Positions 52,508 through 61,764 are shown, counted from the stretch's first letter. The stretch is 64,000 bases of DNA from Deltaproteobacteria bacterium (GCA_021780755.1 JAJXYF010000011.1:1-64000), one strand, 5' to 3'. Notes: generated by a model not told the origin, from the letters alone. Numbers and translations: made by a program.

Positions 52508-52538
52508 TCAACAGCAATCCTAATACTACTCAGCACCC

Positions 52539-52544
52539 ATTATA
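52539..52544 (-). promoter_or_regulatory. candidate -10 box for ruvX-mltG
   Basis: The minus strand reads GGTATAATGGG, a perfect TATAAT, 32-37 bp before the ruvX ATG, which gives a short leader of about 25 nt. No good -35 is visible at 16-18 bp spacing, so this is only a candidate. Confidence 0.4.
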
Positions 52545-52628
52545 CCGATAAAATGAGCCGATTTTCCTGTTGAAAACGCGCTCGCTCGGGGTTGATTGTG
52601 ACACAGGCGTGACATAGCCTCGACCTCA

Positions 52629-54071
52629 ATGCGGTGGGGGAATCTTCGACATTCCTGGGCCAGAATGGGATCTGGCCTGCTAGTCGCGATGGTCGCGACG
52701 GCAGCGATCATTCAGGTCTTCGTCGCCGGCGCCAACGACCGCACACAGGAAATCGCCGCGCGCCAATTTGCCGCCGCCGCCGGCCGCATCGAACCCGAGT
52801 ACATCGACGAGCCTACCGCGGTCGCGCCCGCACCCGAACCGGTCACGATCAGCCTCACCATCGATCGTTCGGCCCCCGTGCTCTCCTATCTGGAGGAGGC
52901 CGGACTCGATCGCGACGAGGCTCAGCGCTGGGCATGGTCCTTTGCGCAGGCCGCGACGGGCGGCAGGCTTCAGAGCGGCCATGCGCTGACCCTATATAAA
53001 GATCCCGACGACGGCAGCCTCCGCGAACTCAAGTACAACCTCGACGACCGCGTGGCGATACGCGCGCGCACCTACGGCAACGGTGTCATTCGTTCCTCGC
53101 AGGAATTGATTACCTACACCGTGCGCCCGGTCGCTGTATCCTTTAAGATCAGAGGTGATTTCTGGGCCGAGGCCGAGCGTCATGATTTGCCCAAGCCGAT
53201 CGCGGCGACGCTCGCCAACGCGTTTAAAGATCAACACCCGTTGACGGCGCTTCCGCGCGGCTCCGCGGTGAAACTCATCTACCAGGAACGGGTCAGCCGC
53301 GATGGCACCTCGCATCTGCCCACCGGCCTCGAAGCCGCGCAGATCAGCTTCGGCAACCAGACGCTCTCGGCCTTCGCCTTCCGCGACGATCGCGGCCAGG
53401 CCCATCTCTACAACGCCGACGGCGTCGCGCTCGAGCCCCAGTCCCTGCGCTTCCCGGTCGAATTCCAGTACATCTCGTCGGGCTTCAGCTTCCATCGCTA
53501 TCATCCGATCCTCCACGAATATCGACCGCACGTCGGTGTTGACCTCGCGGCCCATTACGGTACTCCCGTCAAGGCCATTGCCGACGGCCGCATCGAGAGT
53601 GCCGGATGGTGCGGCGAACTCGGCCGCTGCGTCAAGATCGACCACGAGGCCGGGATGGTCAGCATCTACGGCCATCTGTCGGAGATCACTCGAGGTTTGC
53701 AGGGTGGCAATCCGGTGCGCGTCGGCGAGGTGATCGGTCGCGTCGGCTCGAGCGGACTCTCGACCGGTTCACACCTCCATTTCGCTATCGAGAAAAACGG
53801 CCAATTCGTCAATCCCCTGACCGAATCTCTCGGCACGCACCACCGGATTCCGCCGACCATGCGCGCGCTGTTTGACGGCCTTAAGCAAAAGTACCTTGCG
53901 GCGCTCGACCGGATGCCGCAAATTGGCGGCCATGGCGGTAATTTCAGCGTGTCTCACGCGGCCGTCGCCCGCACCGAGAGCGGCTCGGGCATGAGCGCGA
54001 TGGCCGCTCCGCCGCAATCCGGGGCCGTACGCACCGTCTCGACCGAAACCTCCAGCTCGATCGGCCGCTAG
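52629..54071 (+). CDS. M23 family peptidoglycan endopeptidase
   Basis: 480 aa. An N-terminal signal anchor (GSGLLVAMVATAAIIQVFVAG) is followed by an OapA/LysM-like region (DRSAPVLSYLEEAGLDRDEA), a central domain, and a C-terminal LytM domain with all zinc ligands (HVGVDLAAHYGTPVKAIADG; GSHLHFAIEKNGQFVNP) and the conserved GHLSEI. It cleaves peptide cross-links in the periplasm, and architecture and length match MepM/NlpD-relative endopeptidases. The intact ligands argue for an active enzyme rather than an EnvC-type activator. It is divergent from ruvX. Confidence 0.93.
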   Translation: MRWGNLRHSWARMGSGLLVAMVATAAIIQVFVAGANDRTQEIAARQFAAAAGRIEPEYIDEPTAVAPAPEPVTISLTIDRSAPVLSYLEEAGLDRDEAQRWAWSFAQAATGGRLQSGHALTLYKDPDDGSLRELKYNLDDRVAIRARTYGNGVIRSSQELITYTVRPVAVSFKIRGDFWAEAERHDLPKPIAATLANAFKDQHPLTALPRGSAVKLIYQERVSRDGTSHLPTGLEAAQISFGNQTLSAFAFRDDRGQAHLYNADGVALEPQSLRFPVEFQYISSGFSFHRYHPILHEYRPHVGVDLAAHYGTPVKAIADGRIESAGWCGELGRCVKIDHEAGMVSIYGHLSEITRGLQGGNPVRVGEVIGRVGSSGLSTGSHLHFAIEKNGQFVNPLTESLGTHHRIPPTMRALFDGLKQKYLAALDRMPQIGGHGGNFSVSHAAVARTESGSGMSAMAAPPQSGAVRTVSTETSSSIGR

Positions 54072-54167
54072 AAAACCGCGGTTAGGCGTACGTGCTGCCG
54101 ATGCGCCCCTCGCGCTCTCCATCACCGCGTGACTTGGCCGCCCGCCCGAGCATTGCGAGCGTCAATC

Positions 54168-54965
54168 ATGAAAAGCGAATTCTTCGATCCGCCGCGTCCG
54201 CGCGTCTTCGCCCATCGCGGCGCCAGCGGCGATTACCCTGAAAATACGCTGCCCGCCTTCATCGCCGCCCGTGACCTCGGCGCACCCTACATCGAACTCG
54301 ACGTCCACCTGACTCGCGACGGCCACGTCGTCGTCGCCCACGACGAAAACCTTGGGCGCGTCGGTGACACCGACTGCCTCATTCCCGATTTGACGCTCGC
54401 CGAATTATCGCGGGTCGATGCCGCCCATAACTTCACGCCCCCCACGAGCGCCGATGGCGAGTTCCCGTTTCGCGGCCGCGGCATCCGTGTGCCTGAACTC
54501 GCGGAGGTCTTCGCGGCGTGTCCCGATCAGCGTTTCATCATTGAAATCAAGCAGACCGCCCCGAGCCTCATCGATGCGCTCCTCAGCGTTATCGATCGCG
54601 CCGCGATGCGCCGGCGCGTGCTCGTGGCGAGCGAGCATCAGGCGCCGATTGACGAATTTCGCATCGCCGCTCCCGACCTCCCGACCAATTTACCGACCGC
54701 CGAGGTCGCCGCCTTTCTGATGTCGCTGCCGCCCGGCACGCCGCCCTTCGTACCACGCGGCGCGGCCCTCCAAATCCCGCCCGAATACGAATCGTGGAAA
54801 ATGGTGACGCCGGAAACCGTCGCCGCCGCTCATCGCATCGGCCTCGAGATGCATATCTGGACGATCAACGAAGTGGCCGAAATGCGCGCGCTGCTCGCGC
54901 TCGGCGTTGACGGGATCATCACCAACTTCCCCGCCCGCCTGCTGCAACTCCTCACGCGCCGTTAA
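54168..54965 (+). CDS. glycerophosphodiester phosphodiesterase
   Basis: About 265 aa from the ATG at 54168; the ORF track starts 13 codons earlier. GDPD-fold signatures are FAHRGASGDYPENTLPAF near residue 12 with the first catalytic His, YIELDVHLTRDGHVVVAHDENLGR with the metal-binding Glu/Asp and second His, RFIIEIKQ, and the C-terminal MHIWTINEVAEMRALLALGVDGIITNFP. It hydrolyses glycerophosphodiesters to glycerol-3-phosphate. There is no signal peptide, so it is cytosolic (UgpQ-like). It starts about 100 bp after the M23 peptidase gene. Confidence 0.93.
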   Translation: MKSEFFDPPRPRVFAHRGASGDYPENTLPAFIAARDLGAPYIELDVHLTRDGHVVVAHDENLGRVGDTDCLIPDLTLAELSRVDAAHNFTPPTSADGEFPFRGRGIRVPELAEVFAACPDQRFIIEIKQTAPSLIDALLSVIDRAAMRRRVLVASEHQAPIDEFRIAAPDLPTNLPTAEVAAFLMSLPPGTPPFVPRGAALQIPPEYESWKMVTPETVAAAHRIGLEMHIWTINEVAEMRALLALGVDGIITNFPARLLQLLTRR

Positions 54966-55134
54966 GGTCCCGAGTCTCCCCCCTCAGATGGGCGATCTCC
55001 AGGTGGGAAGTCTGGAACCCTTTCAAAGTTCTCACGATTCTTTTTCCACCTGCCGCGCGTTGGCTTTTCAGCGCGCACACCCATCTGTTACGATTCCCGC
55101 GCTCACCACGCCGATCAACGGAGGGCCCTTGCCG

Positions 55135-56151
55135 ATGAAGCTCGATACCACGCTCACCACCCGCGACTTAAGCGAAGTCCCCGCCGCCGCAAAGTCCGCC
55201 GAGGCCCTCGGCTTCGACGCCATCTGGTCGATGGAAGCCGGTAACGACGGCTTCCTGCCGCTCGCCCTCGCCGCCGAACATACCAGCCGCGTCAAGCTCG
55301 GACCCGCCGTCGCGATCGCCTTTCCGCGCAGCCCCATGTCGATGGCTTACCAGTCGTGGGACCTCGCCGCGCTCTCCAAGGGCCGTTTCATCCTCGGCCT
55401 CGGCACCCAGGTCAAGGGTCATATCGAGCGCCGCTACGGCGTCAAATGGGAACCGCCGGTGGCCAAGCTGCGCGAGTATGTGCAGGCGCTGCGCACCATC
55501 TTCAAATGCTGGCAGGAGGGCGGCAAGAAGCTCTCATTTTCAGGTAAATACTACAACCTGTCCCTAATGACGCCGTTCTTCGCCCCCAAGCCCCACGATT
55601 ACAACATTCCGATCTATATCGCGGGCGTTAATGAACTAATCCTGCGCACCGCCGGCGAGCTGTGCGACGGTCTCCACGCCCATCCGTTCACCTCCGCCAA
55701 GTACCTGCGCGAATTCCTCGTCCCGCATGTCGAGGAAGGCCTCAAAAAATCCGGTCGCGCGCGCAAGGACTTCACCATCACCACGACGCCCTTTGTGATC
55801 GTCGGCCGCAACGCCGACGAAATCGAACGCGCCAAGGCCGGTGTCCGCCAGCAGATTTCCTTTTATGCCTCGACCCGCACCTACCAGATCGTGCTCGAGA
55901 CCCACGGCTGGGGCGACGTCGCGCCCAAGCTCAACGAGATGGCCGCCAAGGGCGATTGGGCGAACATGGGCAAGCTCATCACCGACGAGATGCTTGAGGT
56001 CTATGCGGTGACCGGGACCTTCGACAACATCGGCGAGAAGGTGCGCGAGCGCTACGACGGCCTGCTCGATCGCGTCAATTTTTACGTTCCCTACAAGGCG
56101 GCCTTCGATGACGCGACCTGGCGCCGCCTATGCCAACAGCTTAACGGTTAG
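55135..56151 (+). CDS. LLM-class F420/flavin-dependent oxidoreductase (TIGR03617-like)
   Basis: 338 aa from the ATG at 55135, which has GGAGGG 9 bp upstream; the long ORF-track N-terminus overlaps the GDPD gene. Luciferase-like TIM barrel: MKLDTTLTTRDLSEVPAAAK, GFDAIWSMEAGNDGFLPLAL, GRFILGLGTQVKGHIERRYG, and IPIYIAGVNELILRTAGELCDGLHAHPF. The start and the RYGVKWEPPV region resemble the TIGR03617 group of F420-dependent enzymes. The substrate is unknown. It is only distantly similar to the other LLM protein (27536-28450), so they are not recent duplicates. Confidence 0.9.
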   Translation: MKLDTTLTTRDLSEVPAAAKSAEALGFDAIWSMEAGNDGFLPLALAAEHTSRVKLGPAVAIAFPRSPMSMAYQSWDLAALSKGRFILGLGTQVKGHIERRYGVKWEPPVAKLREYVQALRTIFKCWQEGGKKLSFSGKYYNLSLMTPFFAPKPHDYNIPIYIAGVNELILRTAGELCDGLHAHPFTSAKYLREFLVPHVEEGLKKSGRARKDFTITTTPFVIVGRNADEIERAKAGVRQQISFYASTRTYQIVLETHGWGDVAPKLNEMAAKGDWANMGKLITDEMLEVYAVTGTFDNIGEKVRERYDGLLDRVNFYVPYKAAFDDATWRRLCQQLNG

Positions 56152-56178
56152 CGGCCGCAGGTCAGCTTCAGGTCGCCA

Positions 56179-57111
56179 TCAGGCCGGCGCGCCGCCGCCG
56201 GTCCGACCGCTCAGCGCGCGCGCGAGTTTTTGCGGCAGAAAGGTGCGCGCGAAGCGCATCACCGTCTTTACATCGAGCGGACGCTCGCGCAACGCGCGCG
56301 CGAAATATCCCCGCGCCGCCCGCAGGTCGCCCGATCGCATCGCGATCAACCCCTCGTAGCCGAGCGCACTCGCATACGCGCGCCGCGTGCCCCGTATCAG
56401 CCCGCGCGCGGCGTCGCCGTAACGTTCCCGCACGCGGCGCACAAAGACCTCGCGATAGCGCGAATACTTTTCCATCCGCACGCCCGGTGACTCGTAACGA
56501 TAACGCACCAACCGTTCCGCCACGTAGGCGAACTTGCCATGCTCGCGCGCGACCAGGAACAGAAACGGATCTTCATACGCCGCGGATTTGAACTCCTCGA
56601 CGAAGCCTCCGCACGCCGCGAACGTGGCGACGCGCATTACGGCCGTGCTCGGAATTATCGGCCACCACCGATCGAGCATCTCGGCCATCGTCGGCGCATG
56701 CGCGCAATCGGGCGTCACGTAGGAGTCGCCTACCGGTGCGCCGTTCGCATCAATCGGTATCGCATCCGAGAAGACCAGCACCACCGCTTGATTCCGCTCG
56801 AGTAGTGGCACCGTTGCCGCAAGCTTATCCGGCCGCCACTCGTCGTCGGCGTCCAGGAACGCGAGGTATTCGCCCTGCGCGAGGGCGGCGCCCGCATTGC
56901 GAGCGGCGGCGGCCCCACGATTCGCCTGCTCGATTACCCGGATGCGATCGCCGAACCCCCGCAAAGTCTCCCCGCTGCCGTCGGTCGAGCCGTCGTTGAC
57001 CACGATCACTTCGACTTCATCGTCGAAGCGTTGCTCCAGCACGCTCGCCACCGCGTGCTTGAGCGTTGCTGCGTTATTGAAAACCGGTATTACGACCGAC
57101 ACCCGCGACAT
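56179..57111 (-). CDS. GT2-family glycosyltransferase
   Basis: 310 aa from Met19 of the ORF, where the GT-A fold begins (MSRVSVVIPVFNNAATLKHAVASVL). The nucleotide-sugar site is typical: VIVVNDGSTDGSGETLRGFG, NRGAAAARNAGAALAQGEYLAFLDADDEWRPDKL with the metal-binding DADD. The C-terminal third is Arg/Ala-rich helices without membrane segments. It probably adds a sugar to a surface glycan. It is convergent with the LLM gene (27-bp gap) and divergent from the MFS gene. No other glycan genes adjoin, so the pathway is unknown. Confidence 0.88.
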   Translation of the reverse strand: MSRVSVVIPVFNNAATLKHAVASVLEQRFDDEVEVIVVNDGSTDGSGETLRGFGDRIRVIEQANRGAAAARNAGAALAQGEYLAFLDADDEWRPDKLAATVPLLERNQAVVLVFSDAIPIDANGAPVGDSYVTPDCAHAPTMAEMLDRWWPIIPSTAVMRVATFAACGGFVEEFKSAAYEDPFLFLVAREHGKFAYVAERLVRYRYESPGVRMEKYSRYREVFVRRVRERYGDAARGLIRGTRRAYASALGYEGLIAMRSGDLRAARGYFARALRERPLDVKTVMRFARTFLPQKLARALSGRTGGGAPA

Positions 57112-57238
57112 CGCGAGCGAGACTAGCACATCGCGCGACGCCCTCCGCGCCACCGTCATTCTCACCCGACTCGCCGCGCGCGATGCGATGGTAAATGACC
57201 GGCCTCGCGATTAAGCTCGCGCCGGAGGAAAGCGGTCG

Positions 57239-58543
57239 ATGGCCAATTCTCCCATACCGGTCGAGCTTGATTCCGCGCGCACCAACCCGCACGAATGGCC
57301 GCGCCGTTATACCGTGGTCGTGCTTTTCGCGCTCGCGACCGCCCTCTGCTACATCGACCGCGTCAATATCTCCATCGCGATCATCCCGCTCGCGCGCGAA
57401 AAAGGTTACGACCCTGCCGCCAAGGGGCTCGTCCTGTCGTCATTTTTCTGGGGCTACCTGTGGCTCCAACTGCCCGGCGGATGGATGGCCGATCGCTTCG
57501 GCGGCAAGCGCGTGCTCGCCGCCGGCGTTGCGATGTGGTCGGTCGCGACCTTCCTGACGCCGCCCGCCGCTTCGATCTCGTTCGGTGCGCTGCTCGCGAT
57601 GCGCGCGCTGCTCGGCGCCGGCGAAGCCCTGAATTTCCCGGCCGTCCACAGCATCGCCGCCCGCTGGACCATCGGCTCCGAACGCGCGCGCGCCATTTCG
57701 CTCCACTTCAGCGGCGTCGCCTTCGGCACCATGATCGCCCTCATCGTCAGCCCGCTGATCGTCCTCGCCTACGGATGGCCCTCGGTTTTCTATATCTCCG
57801 GCGCGCTCGGGCTTCTGTGGCTCGTGGTCTGGCAGCTCAAAGCCGCCAACGGCCCCGAGGATTGCCGCGGCGTCTCGCCCGACGAACTCGCCCTCATCAT
57901 GGCCGAGCGCGCCTCCGCGGTGGAACTCGCCGACCGCATCCCGTGGGGACGCATCTTCCGCGAGCCCGCCGTGTGGGCCATCGTTATCGCTCATCTGTGC
58001 AACAACTTCGGCTTCTACATCATCCTGCTATGGCTGCCGAGCTACCTCACCCGGACCTTCAATGTGCCGATGGAGCGCCTCGGCGCCTTCTCCGTCATTC
58101 CGTGGATCGTCGCCTTCATCATGCAGAACACCAGCGGATGGTTTGCCGACGGCCTGCGCAAACGCGGCATGCCACTCACCACCGTGCGCAAGCTGATGCA
58201 GGCGAGCGCCTTCACGATTGGCGGACTGCCGCTGCTGGTGCTGCCGCTCGCGCGCTCGCCCGAGATGGCGGTTGTCCTCGTCACCATCTCGATCGCCGGC
58301 ACCGCGCTCGGCGCCGGCGGCTTCGTCGTCAACCACTTCGACGTCGCGCCTCGCTACGCGGGCATCCTGATGGGTATCTCGAACACCGCCGCGACCGTTC
58401 CCGGCATCATCGGGGTGGCCGCCACCGGCTTCATCCTCGAGGCGACCAATTCCTTTTCCGCTGTCTTCTATTTGACGACAATCGTCTATGCGGTCGGCGC
58501 GATTTGCTACATCGCGATGGCCAGTGGCGACCGCAAAATCTAA
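57239..58543 (+). CDS. MFS transporter (anion:cation symporter-like)
   Basis: 434 aa with 12 predicted helices. The N-terminus RRYTVVVLFALATALCYIDRVNISIAIIPLARE is the ACS-family signature (TM1 with the conserved Asp-Arg), the TM2-3 loop is GGWMADRFGGKRVLAAGVAM, and a long central loop (PEDCRGVSPDELALIMAERA) precedes the second half. ACS members import organic anions such as hexuronates, phthalate, tartrate or phosphate esters with protons or sodium. The substrate cannot be read from sequence. Confidence 0.9.
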   Translation: MANSPIPVELDSARTNPHEWPRRYTVVVLFALATALCYIDRVNISIAIIPLAREKGYDPAAKGLVLSSFFWGYLWLQLPGGWMADRFGGKRVLAAGVAMWSVATFLTPPAASISFGALLAMRALLGAGEALNFPAVHSIAARWTIGSERARAISLHFSGVAFGTMIALIVSPLIVLAYGWPSVFYISGALGLLWLVVWQLKAANGPEDCRGVSPDELALIMAERASAVELADRIPWGRIFREPAVWAIVIAHLCNNFGFYIILLWLPSYLTRTFNVPMERLGAFSVIPWIVAFIMQNTSGWFADGLRKRGMPLTTVRKLMQASAFTIGGLPLLVLPLARSPEMAVVLVTISIAGTALGAGGFVVNHFDVAPRYAGILMGISNTAATVPGIIGVAATGFILEATNSFSAVFYLTTIVYAVGAICYIAMASGDRKI

Positions 58544-58613
58544 GCCCGCAAATTCCGACCCGCTCCGCGCCCGTTTTGGGCGGCCATCGTGATATTACAA
58601 GCTGAATTGATTG

Positions 58614-59489
58614 CTACTTGTGGTCGCGCGCGGGCAGCATCCGTTCTAGCTGCGCGTGCAGATGGCCGTTCGAGGCGACGAAGCCCGGCGTCTTCACTTC
58701 GCGCTGGTTGAAACTTACTTCCTTGCCATGCAAATCGGTCACCCGTCCGCCCGCCGCGACGATCAGCGCGACGCCCGACGCGATGTCCCATTCGTTCTTT
58801 GGCGTCAGCGTGAAGGTTGCGTCCGCCTGTCCCGCCGCCACCAGCGCCAGCTTGTAGGCGACGCTCCCGATCGGCCTCACGATCACGCGCCCTTCGTAGG
58901 CTTTCCATTCGCCGCGCGCCGTTTCGCTGCGGCTCGCCAGGATCGTCGCGTGCTCCAGCGCGCGCGTATGGCTGACCGTCACCGCCTTGCCATCGAGCGT
59001 GCAGCCCGCGCCGCGCACCCCGCAAAATAACTCGTCCTTGATCGGGTTGTACGTGACCCCCATCACCGGCACGCCGTGGTCGGCCAGCGCGATGGCGACG
59101 ACGAACTCCGGTATCCCCTTGATGAACTCCTTCGTCCCGTCCAGCGGATCGACGATCCACACCCGTTCGCGCGTCAGCCGATCGTCGTTATCGACGGTCT
59201 CCTCCGAGAGCCAGCCATAGGCGGGAAATGCGTCGCGCAGAATCTGCTTGAGCGTGCTGTCGGCCTCGAAGTCCGCCGTCGTTACTGGATTGTTCTTGCC
59301 CTTCGAATCGATCTGGTAGCCGCCGTCGCGAAAGTAGCGTTGCAGGATTTCGCCCGCCGCGATCGCCGCATCGCGCGCGACCTGCAGTTCGCGATCGTAC
59401 GCGCTCGCCGCTCCACCCACGGCCAGCGTCCCGGCGCCGTGTTCCGATTTATTCGCGAGATCCCCTTCGTCCTTCGTCCGTGTCGTCAT
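58614..59489 (-). CDS. CysQ/inositol-monophosphatase family phosphatase
   Basis: 291 aa. The metal-binding motifs of the IMPase superfamily are present: the WLSEET acidic site near residue 93, VWIVDPLDGTKEFIKGIPEF near 111 and a C-terminal EWDIASGVALIVAAGGRVTDLHG. DPLDGTKEF favours the 3'(2'),5'-bisphosphate nucleotidase (CysQ) branch over inositol monophosphatase, whose motif is DPIDGTxNF. It likely dephosphorylates PAP from sulfate assimilation, or a related sugar phosphate. It is adjacent to the DHS-like gene (26-bp gap) on the same strand. Confidence 0.9.
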   Translation of the reverse strand: MTTRTKDEGDLANKSEHGAGTLAVGGAASAYDRELQVARDAAIAAGEILQRYFRDGGYQIDSKGKNNPVTTADFEADSTLKQILRDAFPAYGWLSEETVDNDDRLTRERVWIVDPLDGTKEFIKGIPEFVVAIALADHGVPVMGVTYNPIKDELFCGVRGAGCTLDGKAVTVSHTRALEHATILASRSETARGEWKAYEGRVIVRPIGSVAYKLALVAAGQADATFTLTPKNEWDIASGVALIVAAGGRVTDLHGKEVSFNQREVKTPGFVASNGHLHAQLERMLPARDHK

Positions 59490-59515
59490 TACTTCGCGTG
59501 CTTCTCCGCCCGCCC

Positions 59516-60643
59516 TTAGAGTTTTCCGCCCTTCGCGCGCTTGCGCAGGACTTTTTCATACGCACCCGTCAGCTTTGCCATCATCGCCTCGCGCTGCTCG
59601 AACAGCCGCCGCGGCTTGCGCGCCTTGCGCCGCGCCAACGCGTAAGCGGTGATCAGCGGCAGCGCCACCGTCGAATCAACATAACAGACCACCGAATCTG
59701 GCAGCCGCTCCGGATCGATCTTACCCCAACTCACCGCCTCGTTCGGCGTCGCGCCCGAAAGGCCGCCAGTGTCGGGCCGCGCGTCGGTCACTTGCAGAAA
59801 GTAATCGTGGCCCTTTTCCGCGACACCCATCACTTCCTGGATTTGCGGTTCGGTCTGCAGCACGAAGTTCTTCGGCGATCCGCCGCCCAGGATAAACACC
59901 GCGCTCTTCATCCCGGCCGCCTTCGCCGCATACACGATCGCCGCCGTCTCGTTGACGTCGGTCAGCGGATCGAGCCGCAATTCGTAGCCTTCGAGCTCGA
60001 GCGCCGCGAGATTCATCCCGATCGACGAATCGCCCGGCGACGATGTATAGACCGGCAGCGCATGCTTGTAGGCCGACGCCAGCAGCGACCGCCGATCGAG
60101 CTTCAGCACCCGCTCGCGCTCGGCCACATAGCGGCCCGCCATGAAATGAAATTCCGCCGTGCTCATCGCCCGCTGAAATTCGGGCTGCCGCGCGATCTCG
60201 CGGAAGAACGCGTCAGTCGATAACAACACCCGGTAGTCGAAGAAAATATCGTAGATGCGCACCACCCCGGCCTTGCGCAGCGCGATATCGTCGGCCTCGG
60301 CCGTGCCCTGGAACATCTTGAGGCCCAGCCCGAAATGAGTGTCGTGATAGAGGTTCGCGCCGGTCGAGACCATCCAATCGACGAAGCCGTTTTCGATCAG
60401 CGGGATGATGCATGACATGCCGAGCCCGGCCGGCGTCAGCGCGCCCGTCAGGCTGATTCCGACCACCGTGTCGTCGGTGAGCATTTTCTCGGCGAACAGC
60501 CGGCACGCATCGCGCAATCGCCGGCCGTTGTAGGCGAGAAACGCGGTATCCACCAGGTCCGCCGCGCTCATTTTCCCGGTGACGGCGGGGGGATTTATTT
60601 GTGCGCCCGAGATACGCTCGACTGCGGTTTTTTTTGCTGCCAT
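59516..60643 (-). CDS. deoxyhypusine-synthase-like protein
   Basis: 375 aa from the ATG at 60643; the ORF-track extension has no RBS. DHS-fold features are [18 protein letters not shown] at the N-terminus, [28 protein letters not shown] and [17 protein letters not shown]. The catalytic-lysine context of eukaryotic DHS is conserved ([12 protein letters not shown]), so the spermidine/NAD chemistry may be intact. Bacteria lack eIF5A, so the acceptor is not hypusine; some bacterial members make homospermidine-type polyamines. It is probably co-transcribed with the CysQ-like gene downstream. A bipartite stem-loop lies in the upstream leader. Confidence 0.9.
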   Translation of the reverse strand: MAAKKTAVERISGAQINPPAVTGKMSAADLVDTAFLAYNGRRLRDACRLFAEKMLTDDTVVGISLTGALTPAGLGMSCIIPLIENGFVDWMVSTGANLYHDTHFGLGLKMFQGTAEADDIALRKAGVVRIYDIFFDYRVLLSTDAFFREIARQPEFQRAMSTAEFHFMAGRYVAERERVLKLDRRSLLASAYKHALPVYTSSPGDSSIGMNLAALELEGYELRLDPLTDVNETAAIVYAAKAAGMKSAVFILGGGSPKNFVLQTEPQIQEVMGVAEKGHDYFLQVTDARPDTGGLSGATPNEAVSWGKIDPERLPDSVVCYVDSTVALPLITAYALARRKARKPRRLFEQREAMMAKLTGAYEKVLRKRAKGGKL

Positions 60644-60708
60644 CGTTACTCGCCAATGCCAAACGGCTGGGCGGCGCGCGCTCTTTTGGCCGTTAGTCCC
60701 CAAGCGCC

Positions 60709-60757
60709 GCCCGGTAGGTTACGGTGCGGAAAGTAAAGCTCCGCGATCCTACCGGGC
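60709..60757. other. bipartite stem-loop in divergent leader
   Basis: The outer 10-bp stem GCCCGGTAGG / CCTACCGGGC encloses an inner stem GCGGA / TCCGC with loop AAGTAAAGC, all within the 210-bp gap between the DHS-like gene (minus) and the kinase-like gene (plus). It could be a 5'-UTR structure of either gene. I cannot match it to a known riboswitch. Confidence 0.5.
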
Positions 60758-60853
60758 GCGGGCCGCCGATTCCATCGCGCGCGCCGGTTTGCGCCTCGAT
60801 CGCCGGCCACCTAAGATTGCTTGCAGGGGACCTCTCAGCGCGGGGATAACAAC

Positions 60854-61675
60854 ATGGCGATTATCGCGATTACCCAGCATCTGGGCACGCGCGGCGAATT
60901 ACTGGGACGGACGCTCGCCGCCCGCCTCGGTTACCGCTTCATGAACGTCCAGGATGTGATCGACGAGGCGTCGAAAACCTACAACATCACGCCCGAGCTG
61001 CTGGTCGTCGTGGACGAGCGCCGGCCCCATTTCTGGGAGCGCCTCAAGACCGACACCGCTCGCTTCATCCCGATCTTCAAGTCCGTGCTGCTCAAACACA
61101 TGGCCGAGGATCGCTTGGTCGTGCTCGGCCGTTCGGTCGCCCAACTGATGCCCGATTACGGATGTGGTCTGCGCCTGCGCTTGACCGGTGCGCTGAGTGA
61201 GCGGGTCAAGGAAGTCGCCGCCGAGGAAAAGCTCGCGCCGGCCGTGGCTGAGCGGCGTGTGCGCGATTACGATCGCGAAGTTCGCGCGCGCCTCCAGGTC
61301 CTGTTCGAAGTCGATATCGAAGATCCCACCACCCACGACCTGACGCTCAACACCTTCTCCACCCCGATGCCGCTGCTGATCGCGATGCTGACCGCCGGCG
61401 CCGCCGAGATCGATCGCACCGCCGGTCCCGAACAGTGGCGCCTCATGCGCGATACCGCGCTCGCCGCCGAAGTGCGCGCGATGTTGCTGGTGCATCCCAA
61501 GATCGGGCACGCCCCGCTCGTGGTGAATTGCGCCAGTGGCGCCGTGCGCGTAAATGGCCCCGGCCTGGTGCCGCCATGGGACGGGCTGATCGGCGACGTC
61601 GCCCGTCAGGTCAACGGCGTCACCTCGGTCGAAGTCAACGCCGAGGAATCACCCGCGCCAATCCGCCCCAGCTAG
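60854..61675 (+). CDS. cytidylate-kinase-like protein with C-terminal BON-like domain
   Basis: 273 aa from the ATG at 60854. The N-terminal 200 residues resemble the Cytidylate_kin2 family: AIIAITQHLGTRGELLGRTLAARLGYRFMN (degenerate P-loop region), LVVLGRSVAQLMPDYG, SERVKEVAAEE, and RVRDYDREVRARLQVLFEVDIEDPTTHDLTLNT. The last 60 residues (HAPLVVNCASGAVRVNGPGL ... GDVARQVNGVTSVEVNAEE) look like a BON domain. Similar fusions exist; the substrate is unproven and probably not CMP in every case. It heads a plus-strand run with pgpA and cinA. Confidence 0.8.
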   Translation: MAIIAITQHLGTRGELLGRTLAARLGYRFMNVQDVIDEASKTYNITPELLVVVDERRPHFWERLKTDTARFIPIFKSVLLKHMAEDRLVVLGRSVAQLMPDYGCGLRLRLTGALSERVKEVAAEEKLAPAVAERRVRDYDREVRARLQVLFEVDIEDPTTHDLTLNTFSTPMPLLIAMLTAGAAEIDRTAGPEQWRLMRDTALAAEVRAMLLVHPKIGHAPLVVNCASGAVRVNGPGLVPPWDGLIGDVARQVNGVTSVEVNAEESPAPIRPS

Positions 61676-61734
61676 TGACCCCCATTCCGCAGGGGCGGTT
61701 GCGCAAGACCGCAGGATTTCACGGCAAACAGACC

Positions 61735-61764
61735 GCGAAGATGTTTCACGTGAAACATCTTCGC
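61735..61764. promoter_or_regulatory. parS: parS centromere-like site
   Basis: A perfect 30-bp palindrome whose central 16 bp (61742-61757) are TGTTTCACGTGAAACA, the canonical ParB-binding parS sequence. It is extended symmetrically by GCGAAGA/TCTTCGC. It lies in the 207-bp gap between the kinase-like gene and pgpA, not inside a gene. parS sites cluster near the replication origin of most bacterial chromosomes, so this window is probably origin-proximal (inference). No parA/parB is in the window. Confidence 0.9.

Noticed and set aside
54990-55050. GGAAGTCTGGAACCCTTTCAAAG stretch resembling the dispersed repeat
   Set aside because: Similarity to repeat copy 1 is limited to a few words and the stem pairing is not kept.
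57295-58605. 436-aa plus-strand ORF overlapping the MFS gene
   Set aside because: Same-strand, shifted-frame shadow; Arg/His-rich with no membrane segments, while the true frame is a clear transporter.
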